A stretch of 15,084 bases of DNA from SIO4C1 sp039180385 (GCA_039180385.1 JBCDDJ010000120.1:1-15084), one strand, 5' to 3'. Positions 6,743-14,456 are shown, counted from the stretch's first letter. Notes: generated from the sequence alone by a model not told the origin. Numbers and translations are program-made.

Positions 6743-7828
6743 ATGCGCGTTGCTCAGATTACGCCCCTATGGGAACAAGTACCCCCAGTGGGATATGGCG
6801 GTACGGAAAGTGTAGTCAGCTTATTAACCGAAGAACTGGTGCAGCGAGGGCATCACGTCACATTATTTGCGTCCGGTGATTCTGAGACGCTGGCCCATTT
6901 GGAGGCGGGGTGCGATCGCGCCCTGCGTATTCTGGGCGCGCTGCCCCCGGAATACGCCCAGTATGAAGCGCGACAATTGGGTCACGTTTTTGGCCGTACC
7001 GCAGAATTTGACGTGATTCATTCCCACATGGATCTAGCGGCGTTGTCCTACGGAGAACAGAGCCTAACACCCGTGGTGCATACGGTTCACGGCAACCTGA
7101 CGGTGGTAACGGAAAAAATATTTGGCAAATATCTTCGGGCAAATCTGGTCAGCGTGTCTAACTCCCAGCGACGCGATGACATGGGGCTCAATTATGTGGC
7201 TACGGTGTATAACGCCATCGCCCTTAACCAGTTTGACTTTCACCCTCAATCTGCCGCACCGCCCTATCTGATGTTTCTGGGGCGGATGTCATTAGAAAAA
7301 GGCCCCCACCTGGCGATTGAGATTGCCAAGCGCAGCGGCTGGTCCCTAAAAATGGCTGGCAAAGTTGATTTTGGTAACCGGGATTTTTTTGAACAGCAGG
7401 TGGCCCCCCACATTGATGGGCAGCAGATTCAGTTTTTGGGCGAGGTGAGTCGAACTGAAAAGCAGGCCCTCATTGGCCAAGCCACCGCCACCCTATTCCC
7501 CATTCTCTGGCCCGAACCGTTTGGGTTAGTGATGGCAGAATCCATGGCCTGCGGCACCCCGGTGATTGCCATGACCCTGGGCTCGACCCCAGAGATCGTG
7601 TTGGATGGCAAAACCGGGTTTCTGGGCCACACGGTCGAAGACTGTATTGAGGCGGTGGCAAAAATTTCGTCTATCAGTCGCCAGGACTGCCGCGACCATG
7701 TGGCCCTCAATTTTGGCGTCGGGCGCATGGTGGATGGCTATGAGGCGGTGTATCGGCAGATGATCAACGATCGCAACTGTGAGGGCCAAAGCTTGGCTCC
7801 AGGGCAATCGCTCTCAGTCTACCCATGA
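6743..7828 (+). CDS. GT4-family glycosyltransferase
   Basis: GT-B fold retaining glycosyltransferase of 361 residues. The N-terminal acceptor domain opens MRVAQITPLW with the glycine loop PVGYGGTESVV. The C-terminal donor domain starts at LMFLGRMSLEKGPHLAIE and contains the E-x7-E motif in EPFGLVMAE (E258 and E266), which binds the nucleotide sugar, followed by MACGTPVIA. There is no signal peptide; it is a cytoplasmic or membrane-associated enzyme. Start: GGGAG at 6729-6733 sits 9 bases before ATG 6743 but only 3 before ATG 6737, so 6743 is preferred (6737 adds two residues). It lies just after the zinc-ribbon gene and 112 bases before a debranching-type glucosidase, which suggests joint work on a glucan or glucoside. 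Donor and acceptor cannot be read from the sequence. Confidence 0.9.
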   Translation: MRVAQITPLWEQVPPVGYGGTESVVSLLTEELVQRGHHVTLFASGDSETLAHLEAGCDRALRILGALPPEYAQYEARQLGHVFGRTAEFDVIHSHMDLAALSYGEQSLTPVVHTVHGNLTVVTEKIFGKYLRANLVSVSNSQRRDDMGLNYVATVYNAIALNQFDFHPQSAAPPYLMFLGRMSLEKGPHLAIEIAKRSGWSLKMAGKVDFGNRDFFEQQVAPHIDGQQIQFLGEVSRTEKQALIGQATATLFPILWPEPFGLVMAESMACGTPVIAMTLGSTPEIVLDGKTGFLGHTVEDCIEAVAKISSISRQDCRDHVALNFGVGRMVDGYEAVYRQMINDRNCEGQSLAPGQSLSVYP

Positions 7829-7886
7829 AATTCCAGACCACGCCGTTGGTCGTCATCACCGGCGATCGCCACCCATAAACATTGAC

Positions 7887-7921
7887 CGATGAACGGACAG
7901 GCTCGAAGCTATCGTTCATCG
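7887..7921 (+). promoter_or_regulatory. 9-bp inverted repeat just upstream of the debranching-type gene
   Basis: CGATGAACG (7887-7895) pairs exactly with CGTTCATCG (7913-7921) over a 17-base loop, ending 19 bases before ATG 7941. No Shine-Dalgarno sequence is visible there, so the stem may set translation of the second gene, terminate part of the transcripts, or be a repressor site. A HIP1 octamer (7862-7869) lies just before it. Confidence 0.45.
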
Positions 7922-7940
7922 CCCCTATCTCTTGAGCACT

Positions 7941-10268
7941 ATGCCCCCAACCGATTTTTCTAGCCAGCGCGAACAGAGCGTGAACCCAGCCACAAGCCCC
8001 TTCAGCCTCGTCGAACTTGATGGCCGGATCTTTGCCCCTGCCCAGCAGGTGCCGATTCCGGAATGGCCCTGCACCCTCACCCGGCGGCGGCAGCCTTCCC
8101 TGACCCTCAAAGACAACGATTTATTTTTAATCACCGATACCCTGGGCAATATTGCGGGCTGTCAGGACGAACCGATCGCCTCCAGCCTGGGCCTCTTTTG
8201 CCGCGACACGCGGTTTCTCAGTCGCCTGGAACTGCAATTTGAGGGGCAGCCCCCCATTTTGCTCAGCAGCACGGCCCAGCGGGGCTTTGCCCTGTCGGCC
8301 CTCTGTGCCAATCCCTACATCCCTGAAGCGGGCGATCGCCCGGCGATTCAAGCCGAAACCATCGGCATTCAGCGGGATCTGGTGCTGCAAGGCGGGCTAT
8401 TCGAAGAATTAGTCCTAACCAACTACAACACTCAGCCCGTGAGCTTTGCGCTCAGCCTTAGCTTTGATGCCGATTTTGCCGATCTGTTCGAAATTCGCGG
8501 GAAAGTGCGGCAGCAGGCGGGCAACATCCTGCGTCCGGTGCAGCTGCTAGAGGAAACCCCGGAGTCGATTCCGGTATTTAATGACGGCCTGATCAGCGGC
8601 GACGGAGGCGAACTGACCCTGGCCTATCAAGGGGTAGACCAGCTGCTGATGGAGTCGAGAATTCAGTTTTACCAGCGGCGACCGGATCGGCTAAAGGGCT
8701 ATACGGCGATTTGGCACGTCACCCTACAGCCTCACGACAGCGAGACGCTGGGCTATCGTCTCCAGCCCTTTTTGGACAATCACCCGGCCTCCCAGGTGGG
8801 CATTCCGGCCACCCTGAGTCAGGCGGTGGCGGCAGAAACCATGGAGGAACAGCAGTGGCGGGAAGGGGTGACCTGCATTCGCACCGATAACCGGGCGCTG
8901 AACCAAATTATCGAGCGGGCAGAGCAGGATATCTATCTGCTGGGGCAAACCTTTGGGGAGGACAAAATTCTGTCAGCGGGAATTCCCTGGTTCGCGACGC
9001 TGTTTGGCCGTGATTCGCTGATTGCAGCGATGCAGACGCTGATGTTTGATCCCGCCTTGGCCCGCCAAACCCTGACCGTGCTAGCTGAGTACCAGGGCCA
9101 GGTAGAGGATGACTGGCGATTCCTCTCGCCAGGCAAAATTCTCCATGAGATGCGGTTTGGAGAAATGTCTCGGGCGGGGGAAGTGCCCCATACTCCCTAC
9201 TACGGCACGGTGGATGCGACCCCGCTGTGGCTGATGCTCTACGCCAACTACTACGCCTGGAAGGGCGATCGTCCCCTGCTAGATCAGCTCTGGCCTAATG
9301 CTCTGGCGGCCATGGACTGGATCGATCGCAGCTGCGAGAAAACCGGCTACATCACCTACGCTTGCAAGTCGCCGGGGGGGCTGCAAAACCAGGGCTGGAA
9401 AGACTCGGGCGACTGCATTGTCGATGCCAACGGTCACCTGGCTGAAGGGGCCATTGCCCTGGCGGAAGTGCAGGGCTATGTCTATGCCGCCAAAGTGCGA
9501 CTGAGCGACCTGGCCCGTCTGCAAGATCGACCCGATTTGAGCGATCGCTGGCAAACCGAAGCCGCGGCTCTCAAAGCCCGCTTTGAGCAGGACTTTTGGC
9601 TCCCTGATGAAGGCTATTTTGCGCTAGCGTTAGATGGCCACGGCCAGCCCGTCGATAGCATTACGTCAAATCCGGGCCACTGCCTGGGGTTGGGGATTTT
9701 CTCCCCAGACAAAGCCCGCAGCGTGGCCGAACGGCTCCAGGCTCCGGATATGTTTAGCGGTTGGGGCATTCGCACCCTCAGCCGCAATTCTCCGGCCTAT
9801 AACCCCATGGGCTACCACGTGGGCTCGGTGTGGCCCCACGACAACGGCTTGATTGCGGCGGGATTGCGAGCCTTGGGCTATACCAACCAGGCCCTAGAAA
9901 TTGCCCAAGGCATTTTTGACATGACCAGCGTCCAGCCCTATCAGTGCCCACCGGAGCTGTTTTGTGGCTTTGAGCGCACTCCCACCAATCGCCCCGTGCG
10001 CTACCCGGTGGCCTGTTCCCCCCAGGCGTGGGCTACGGGCACGGTGTTCCAGCTGCTGCAAATCATGGTGAATCTGGTGCCCGATGCCCCCAATAACTGC
10101 CTACGGATTGTGCAGCCCACGCTGCCCGAATCGATCAGCTATATGTCGCTGAAAAATTTCAAAATTGGCCAAACGCTGCTTGACCTCGAGTTTGAGCGGT
10201 CCCAGGAGGCGACCGCCTGCCGGGTGGTGCGCAAGCGGGGCAACCTGCGAGTGGTGATCGAAGCATGA
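7941..10268 (+). CDS. Glycogen-debranching-type glucosidase (amylo-alpha-1,6-glucosidase family)
   Basis: The product has 775 residues. An N-terminal beta domain of the bacterial/archaeal GDE_N type (about 20-220; FLITDTLGNIAG, LGLFCRDTRFLSRLEL) precedes an (alpha/alpha)6 barrel of the GDE_C type (about 300-750). Barrel motifs are WFATLFGRDSLIAA (D358), QGWKDSGDCI (D488, D491) and GSVWPHDNGLIA (D634), which contain the acidic residues expected at the active site. The family hydrolyses alpha-1,6 branches or related alpha-glucosides; the real substrate is often untested. There is no signal peptide, so it is cytoplasmic. ATG 7941 is preferred; a TTG at 7932 would add three residues. Neither has a clear ribosome site. 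It follows the GT4 gene on the same strand and is closed by a strong hairpin. Codon use is GC-rich, with HIP1 sites at 8332 and 9541. Confidence 0.88.
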   Translation: MPPTDFSSQREQSVNPATSPFSLVELDGRIFAPAQQVPIPEWPCTLTRRRQPSLTLKDNDLFLITDTLGNIAGCQDEPIASSLGLFCRDTRFLSRLELQFEGQPPILLSSTAQRGFALSALCANPYIPEAGDRPAIQAETIGIQRDLVLQGGLFEELVLTNYNTQPVSFALSLSFDADFADLFEIRGKVRQQAGNILRPVQLLEETPESIPVFNDGLISGDGGELTLAYQGVDQLLMESRIQFYQRRPDRLKGYTAIWHVTLQPHDSETLGYRLQPFLDNHPASQVGIPATLSQAVAAETMEEQQWREGVTCIRTDNRALNQIIERAEQDIYLLGQTFGEDKILSAGIPWFATLFGRDSLIAAMQTLMFDPALARQTLTVLAEYQGQVEDDWRFLSPGKILHEMRFGEMSRAGEVPHTPYYGTVDATPLWLMLYANYYAWKGDRPLLDQLWPNALAAMDWIDRSCEKTGYITYACKSPGGLQNQGWKDSGDCIVDANGHLAEGAIALAEVQGYVYAAKVRLSDLARLQDRPDLSDRWQTEAAALKARFEQDFWLPDEGYFALALDGHGQPVDSITSNPGHCLGLGIFSPDKARSVAERLQAPDMFSGWGIRTLSRNSPAYNPMGYHVGSVWPHDNGLIAAGLRALGYTNQALEIAQGIFDMTSVQPYQCPPELFCGFERTPTNRPVRYPVACSPQAWATGTVFQLLQIMVNLVPDAPNNCLRIVQPTLPESISYMSLKNFKIGQTLLDLEFERSQEATACRVVRKRGNLRVVIEA

Positions 10269-10282
10269 GCCCAGGAGTCAGC

Positions 10283-10310
10283 CATCTGGGCCGTTTATTC
10301 GGCCCGGATG
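10283..10310 (+). terminator. Strong hairpin after the debranching-type gene
   Basis: CATCTGGGCCG (10283-10293) pairs with CGGCCCGGATG (10300-10310) through 11 pairs, one of them G-U, over a TTTATT loop. It begins 15 bases after the stop codon. No T run follows (AAAAGCCG), so it is an atypical terminator, but it clearly separates this unit from the HTH-NACHT gene. Confidence 0.6.
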
Positions 10311-10404
10311 AAAAGCCGTTACCATGACTAGTAATCATCAAAACCCAATTTTCTAGCTGTTTCTTTGCGTTTAGATCCTGATTTTAGTATGAGCATTTTT
10401 TGTG

Positions 10405-12723
10405 ATGGCCAAGCGATCGCTCCAAGCCTCGCCGGCTGGTATTCAACAGGTTAAGCGGGCGTTTGCCCTCAAGGGGTGGACCCAAGACAACTTGGCAGGC
10501 GAGGTAAATCTCAAAACCCGCCAGCCGATCTGGCGTTTGTTTACTGGGCAACCGGTTGATCGGCAGGTATTTATGGACGTTTGCCAGGTTCTAAATTTAG
10601 ACTGGCGCGAGATTGCTGACAATCCGCCCGCCGACTTTCCTGACCCTGGGGAATCTTTAGAAACCGGAGCGTCGGATATCGATACGTTAGTGGCCGAGGT
10701 GCGATCGCAGCACCGCGATACGATTCAACAGCGGTGCGGCATTTTGCAACTGCTCGACATTCATCACCCAGTCAACCTGGATGATATCTATGTCGATGTG
10801 AATATTTTGGCCGGGGTCACCAGTCAGCAGTTGGGTGACTTGACCACGCTGAATAACCGAGACCTCACCGAGTTTGATCGGGTGGGCTTAGGGGCGATCC
10901 AGCAATCACAAACTTCTGGGCGAGAGGCCGTTGAAACCTATACCAAGCTTCGGGTATTGGGTAAGCCTGGGGTGGGCAAAACCACGTTTTTGCAGCATTT
11001 GGCCGTGCAGTGTAACCAAGGCGAATTTGCGGCTGACCAAGTCCCGATTTTTATTGCTCTGAGAGAGTTTGCCGAGGCGGCCAAACGCCAAGATACCTTT
11101 AGCCTCTTCCTCTATATTCAACAGACCTTCATCACGTCCGCGCTCTCTGACCCAGCCACGCTGGAAACCCTGTTACAGGAAGGGCGGGTGCTATTACTCA
11201 TGGATGGCATGGATGAAGTGCCCAACCCAGACATCACCTCGGTGATGAACGAAATTCGCAGCTTCTCAGACAAGTATCACCACAATCAGTTTGTCGCCTC
11301 CTGTCGCACAGCCGCTCAGAAACTCTGCCTGCGAGGCTTCACCGATGTGGAAATTGCCCCCTTTACCCCGACTCAAATCACCACCTTTGCCCAAAAGTGG
11401 TTTACCGCCCTAGGTCAAGTCGGCACCCGGTCGGGACCCGCGAAAGCCGCTCAGTTTATGCGAAAGCTCGACCTGCCAGAAAACTGGCAGTTTCGTCAAC
11501 TAGTGGTCACTCCGCTGTTTCTGCATCTGGCCTGCTGGATGTTTCAGGGGGATGAAAAATTTCCGGATAAGCGTACCGCCTTTTATAAACAGGGGCTCGA
11601 TCTGCTGTTGGGGAAGTGGGATGAAGCCAAGGGGGTCGAACGGGATAATGTGTATCGAGATTTTTTACTGCCTCAAAAAATGAGGCTGCTGAGCCAGCTG
11701 GCTGCTGCCACCTTTGAACAGGGACAGTACTTTTTTGAGCAGCGCACCCTGGAGCAATACATCGAAGACTACCTGCGGAATTTGTCTGGGGCATCCCTGG
11801 CTCCCGAAGAACTGCAGCTCGAAAGTGAAGCGGTGCTCAAGGCGATCGAGGCTCAGCATGGGCTGCTGATTGAACGGGCACGGGGCATTTTTTCGTTCTC
11901 TTACCTGGCGTTTCAGGAATACCTGACTGCCCGCAAGATTGTCGCCACCCATAACCTGCGGGCCTTAGAGCAAGCGCTCGGGGGGTTGGTTAGCCACATT
12001 ACCGACCCCCACTGGCACGAGGTCTTTTTGTTGACAGCGGCCATGCTGCGCAGTGCCGACTCGCTGGTGCAGCTGATGAAGCAAGAGATTGATGCCCTGG
12101 TGGCCCAAGATCCCCACCTACAAGACTTTTTACAGTGGGCCAGCCAAAAATCTCAGGCCATCCCCCAGGGAACTAAACTCGCCACGACCCGAGCGTTTTA
12201 TCTGGCCCTCGCCCAAGACCAACCCACTGCACCTCACTTCGCCTTAGCCAGCACCCTCGATCAGGGCATCCTGCTGGATGCGGCGTTAGAGAACTTGCTG
12301 ATCGAGTTTGCCCGCGATCGCAGTCAAGATTTTGCCTATATCAATGCCTGCAGCGAGGCACTCAGCAATATTTTGGTCATGGTCTTAGATGCCGGATTTT
12401 ACAAGTCGCTGCAACAGCTCAAAGACCAATTACCAGCGCCCCACCAAAACCAGGCATTCCTGCAAACCTGGTGGCAAAAAAAATATGCTGACTGGGTCAA
12501 GCAGCTCAGCCACGCGATCGCCCAATATCGCAATATTCATCACCCCTGGCAGTTCAGTCCGGAGCAGGAGCAAACCCTGAATCGCTACTACGATGCGAAT
12601 CAATTGCTGGTGGATTGTTTGAATAGCAATTGTGAAGTGACGACAGCCATTCGAGAGGAAATTGAGGCGACCTTACTGTTGCCTCAACAAGCCTTAGAAG
12701 ACCGTGAGTGGCAAGAGGATTGA
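10405..12723 (+). CDS. HTH-NACHT STAND NTPase (bacterial NLR-like)
   Basis: The product has 772 residues. The N-terminus (about 8-70; AGIQQVKRAFALKGWTQDNL, then RQPIWRLFTGQPV, DVCQVLNLDWREI) is a Cro/CI-like helix-turn-helix. A linker leads into a NACHT ATPase: Walker A GKPGVGKTT (186-194), Walker B VLLLMDGMDEV (262-272, with the NACHT-type DGxDE), then FVASCRTA near the sensor-1 region and a conserved FSFSYLAFQEYLTA block. The C-terminal third is all helical and resembles the NACHT C-terminal helical domain common in cyanobacteria. No nuclease, TIR or membrane segment is visible. STAND proteins of this kind are ATP-driven switches, and related bacterial NACHT proteins defend against phage; a defence role here is inferred. 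ATG 10405 fits the usual MAKRSL start. HIP1 sites lie at 10413, 10701, 12314 and 12514. Confidence 0.9.
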   Translation: MAKRSLQASPAGIQQVKRAFALKGWTQDNLAGEVNLKTRQPIWRLFTGQPVDRQVFMDVCQVLNLDWREIADNPPADFPDPGESLETGASDIDTLVAEVRSQHRDTIQQRCGILQLLDIHHPVNLDDIYVDVNILAGVTSQQLGDLTTLNNRDLTEFDRVGLGAIQQSQTSGREAVETYTKLRVLGKPGVGKTTFLQHLAVQCNQGEFAADQVPIFIALREFAEAAKRQDTFSLFLYIQQTFITSALSDPATLETLLQEGRVLLLMDGMDEVPNPDITSVMNEIRSFSDKYHHNQFVASCRTAAQKLCLRGFTDVEIAPFTPTQITTFAQKWFTALGQVGTRSGPAKAAQFMRKLDLPENWQFRQLVVTPLFLHLACWMFQGDEKFPDKRTAFYKQGLDLLLGKWDEAKGVERDNVYRDFLLPQKMRLLSQLAAATFEQGQYFFEQRTLEQYIEDYLRNLSGASLAPEELQLESEAVLKAIEAQHGLLIERARGIFSFSYLAFQEYLTARKIVATHNLRALEQALGGLVSHITDPHWHEVFLLTAAMLRSADSLVQLMKQEIDALVAQDPHLQDFLQWASQKSQAIPQGTKLATTRAFYLALAQDQPTAPHFALASTLDQGILLDAALENLLIEFARDRSQDFAYINACSEALSNILVMVLDAGFYKSLQQLKDQLPAPHQNQAFLQTWWQKKYADWVKQLSHAIAQYRNIHHPWQFSPEQEQTLNRYYDANQLLVDCLNSNCEVTTAIREEIEATLLLPQQALEDREWQED

Positions 12724-12863
12724 GTCGAATTGTCTCGTTTTCCTACAAATCATACAGTTTGAAGCTGAGATCAAACATCAAGTTCATCGCTACTGAATAA
12801 TACTTCAGTCATACCTATTTATCGACGTCATTAATACCAGCCAGTCTAACCCTAGGTTTTCCC

Positions 12864-13055
12864 ATGACTCATTTTTGGGGCTCATCTCTTCAGCTGAAAT
12901 CTGGACAATGGATGACCTGTGAATCAACCCGTGAAAAAGGGCAAATCGAGTCTTATAACGGCACAACGGTTTGTGTTTTGCTGGCCGATGGCATTACCCT
13001 CTACGCTACCCCAGAAGGATTAGAGAATCTAGGATGGAAACCTACTGACGCTTAG
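12864..13055 (+). CDS. Hypothetical small protein, first of a small-gene cluster
   Basis: The product has 63 residues and I do not recognise it. It has alternating polar and hydrophobic stretches (SGQWMTCEST, KGQIESYNGTTVCVLLADGITLYAT) that suggest a small beta barrel, and ends in LENLGWKP. There is no signal peptide or membrane helix. ATG 12864 follows AGG with about 8 bases between. Its stop codon overlaps the ribosome site of the next gene (TAGGA), so the two are almost certainly co-transcribed and possibly translationally coupled. The 140 bases before it hold no clear promoter. Confidence 0.65.
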   Translation: MTHFWGSSLQLKSGQWMTCESTREKGQIESYNGTTVCVLLADGITLYATPEGLENLGWKPTDA

Positions 13056-13065
13056 GAACTACATG

Positions 13066-13317
13066 ATGTTTGTTTTAAAATCCACCGATAAAATTCTCTG
13101 TTGCTACACTAATCAGACTTCTCAATTTCAAATTGTCCGCATTTCTAATATTCCCTGCTGGTTTTTTGAGCGCACCATTCTGCCGAAAGGTCAAATTCGA
13201 TTTGAAGCTTTGACAGAAGCTCAACTAGAAATTCATACCGGAACAATCACCAGCGCGATTTTTTCCGATGTGATTTCCTGTAGAAAGCTGGTTCAGGTCA
13301 GCAAAATGCCTACTTGA
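13066..13317 (+). CDS. DUF1830 family protein
   Basis: The product has 83 residues. CCYTNQTSQFQIVRISNIP, then WFFERTILP and EAQLEIHTGTITSAI-SD-ISC, is the pattern of DUF1830, a small protein family found almost only in cyanobacteria; function unknown. AGGA (13054-13057) lies 8 bases before ATG 13066 and 5 before ATG 13063, so 13066 is slightly preferred and the difference is one Met. It is the second gene of the small-gene cluster, 10 bases after its neighbour. A soluble cytoplasmic protein. Confidence 0.82.
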   Translation: MFVLKSTDKILCCYTNQTSQFQIVRISNIPCWFFERTILPKGQIRFEALTEAQLEIHTGTITSAIFSDVISCRKLVQVSKMPT

Positions 13318-13357
13318 TCAGCGCCATGAACTAAAAAATAACGTGGAGACGTCTGAT

Positions 13358-13580
13358 ATGAAACGTCAATTCATTGAAATGGAAGGTGTGACCTCTTTTA
13401 GAAGACGATTTACTCGTCTCTCATGCCGCGATTGTGTTGGCTCTTAAACACCATGAAGGCGACTGTGGCTTGTTGCCGATTGTTTTATGGCAGTATGGGC
13501 TGGCCAATCTTGATGAGATGGGCCACATGTTTGATTGGCTCGAAAATCAACAATTCTCTTTAGGAAAGATATCAAAATGA
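13358..13580 (+). pseudogene. DUF2949 family gene with a frameshift in a T run
   Basis: ATG 13358 has GGAG at 13345-13348 with a 9-base gap and reads MKRQFIEMEGVTSF, then meets a stop at 13445-13447. The frame opened at 13398 continues as LEDDLLVSHAAIVLALKHHE, LLPIVLWQYGLANLDEMGHMFDWLE to a stop at 13578-13580. The LPIVLWQYGLxxLxxxxxxFDWLE block is typical of DUF2949, a small cyanobacterial family of unknown function. The break falls at TCTTTTAGA (T run 13396-13399). Two more T residues would restore VTSFLEDD, about 74 residues in all. Causes could be a real -2 deletion, a homopolymer read error, or +1 slippage. Its stop overlaps the next start, so the break would also affect coupled translation of the DUF1816 gene. 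Confidence 0.72.
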
Positions 13581-13813
13581 AGTTACCACTTTTCAGACTC
13601 CCCGCTTCTCAAAGGTTGAAGAAAGATTGGTGGATCAAGATTCAAACTGAAGCCCCTATCTGCACCTATTATTTTGGCCCCTTCGAGAAAAAGAAGGAGG
13701 CTAAGACATTGCAAATCGGCTATGTCGATGATCTCGTTCAGGAGGGAGCTAAAAATATCGCAGTTGAAATTGAGAAAACCCACCCCCAGCACCTTACAGT
13801 CTGTGAATATTAA
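13577..13813 (+). CDS. DUF1816 family protein
   Basis: The product has 78 residues. DWWIKIQTEAPICTYYFGPF followed by KKEAKTLQIGYVDDLVQEGAKNIAVEI matches DUF1816, a small cyanobacterial family; the function is not established to my knowledge. ATG 13577 is chosen over the longer in-frame TTG at 13535 because AGGAAAG (13562-13568) lies 8 bases upstream and ATGA overlaps the stop of the DUF2949 frame, a standard sign of translational coupling. The longer version would read through the end of DUF2949 in another frame. Last gene of the small-gene cluster. Confidence 0.82.
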   Translation: MKLPLFRLPASQRLKKDWWIKIQTEAPICTYYFGPFEKKKEAKTLQIGYVDDLVQEGAKNIAVEIEKTHPQHLTVCEY

Positions 13814-13887
13814 CAGAGGAATGAGTCTCGATGAGACTTGACACGGCTGGTCAGGAATCGCGATCGCAGGTCATCAAGTGAGTTTTT

Positions 13888-13914
13888 ATCGATTTCTGCC
13901 TTAATCGATTTCTG
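13888..13914 (+). repeat. Direct repeat ATCGATTTCTG, twice at 16-bp spacing
   Basis: Exact 11-bp copies at 13888-13898 and 13904-13914, both preceded by T-rich bases. The core ATCGATT recurs near 14305 and 14424, between and before the CsbD-like genes. A regulator site is possible. Confidence 0.45.
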
Positions 13915-13949
13915 AACTTTAAACCACTGCCAACTGGAAGCTATAGCCT

Positions 13950-13970
13950 GTCATTAAGGTCAGTAATGAC
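13950..13970. promoter_or_regulatory. Inverted repeat GTCATTA-N7-TAATGAC
   Basis: A perfect 7-bp inverted repeat with a 7-base spacer (AGGTCAG), about 150 bases before the CsbD-like start. Size and spacing suit a dimeric regulator. No partner is known. Confidence 0.35.
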
Positions 13971-14122
13971 TAATAACGAGACTTGAGGTGTTCAAGTTTT
14001 GTATCGTAATCCATCAATTCAATCAGAAAATAGAACATCCGTCCCTGATCATCGAGTTAGGGGCGGAGCAATCGCCTCGATTCCAGTTTCTATTTAGCTC
14101 ACCATTTAAAAAGGGTACAACC

Positions 14123-14305
14123 ATGGGTTTAGAAGATAAAGCCAAAGCAACGGCAAAAAATATCGAAGGTAAAGCTCAAGAGACAGCCGGTGATTTGACT
14201 GGAAATCAGGAAGCTCAAATCAAAGGAAAAGCCAAGCAGGCAGAGGCCACAGCCCGTCAAAAGACGGAAGAAGTGAAGGACGACGCCAAAGAGATCGTTG
14301 ACTAA
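14123..14305 (+). CDS. CsbD-like stress protein, single domain
   Basis: The product has 60 residues: MGLEDKAKATAKNIEGKAQE, then TAGDLTGNQEAQIKGKAKQAEATARQK, the standard CsbD pattern (GKxxE-AGxLTGxxxxxxxGKxxQ). It is highly charged, lacks aromatic residues and cysteine, and is probably disordered until it meets a partner. CsbD-like proteins are general-stress proteins in many bacteria, with no fixed biochemical role. ATG 14123 has AAAAGGG (14109-14115) with 7 bases between. There is no signal peptide, so it is cytoplasmic. A longer in-frame start at 13988 was set aside because its added residues are not CsbD-like. It is followed by a hairpin and then by a larger CsbD-like gene. Confidence 0.9.
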   Translation: MGLEDKAKATAKNIEGKAQETAGDLTGNQEAQIKGKAKQAEATARQKTEEVKDDAKEIVD

Positions 14306-14330
14306 TCGATTTTAGTGTGGGGATAACAAG

Positions 14331-14358
14331 TATGGAGACCGCGTCTGTTGTCTCTATG
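14331..14358 (+). terminator. Hairpin between the two CsbD-like genes
   Basis: ATGGAGAC (14332-14339) pairs with GTCTCTAT (14350-14357), seven Watson-Crick pairs and one G-U, over a 10-base loop, starting about 26 bases after the first CsbD-like stop. No T run follows. It may be a weak terminator or an mRNA processing stem. Confidence 0.4.
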
Positions 14359-14456
14359 CCTGACCACAACGCTTTGAGAGATTGTCCGCAACTTTGTGTG
14401 CGTAAAACAATTGGTTCCTGTTAAATCGATTAAATTCTTTTTTGGACACTTTAAAG

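Larger units (their letters stand above)
13814..14122. other. Gene-free stretch upstream of the CsbD-like genes
   Basis: It holds a HIP1 octamer (13860-13867), two 11-bp direct repeats (13888, 13904) and a 7-bp inverted repeat GTCATTA/TAATGAC (13950-13956, 13964-13970). It likely contains the promoter of the first CsbD-like gene. An in-frame extension upstream of 14123 shows no protein-like conservation. Confidence 0.5.

Noticed and set aside
7826..7879. A 17-codon frame between the glycosyltransferase and the glucosidase.
   Set aside because: It has no ribosome site and contains the HIP1 palindrome; it is likely chance.
13988..14122. An N-terminal extension of the first CsbD-like gene.
   Set aside because: The added 45 residues are not CsbD-like, while ATG 14123 has a good ribosome site and gives the normal family length.
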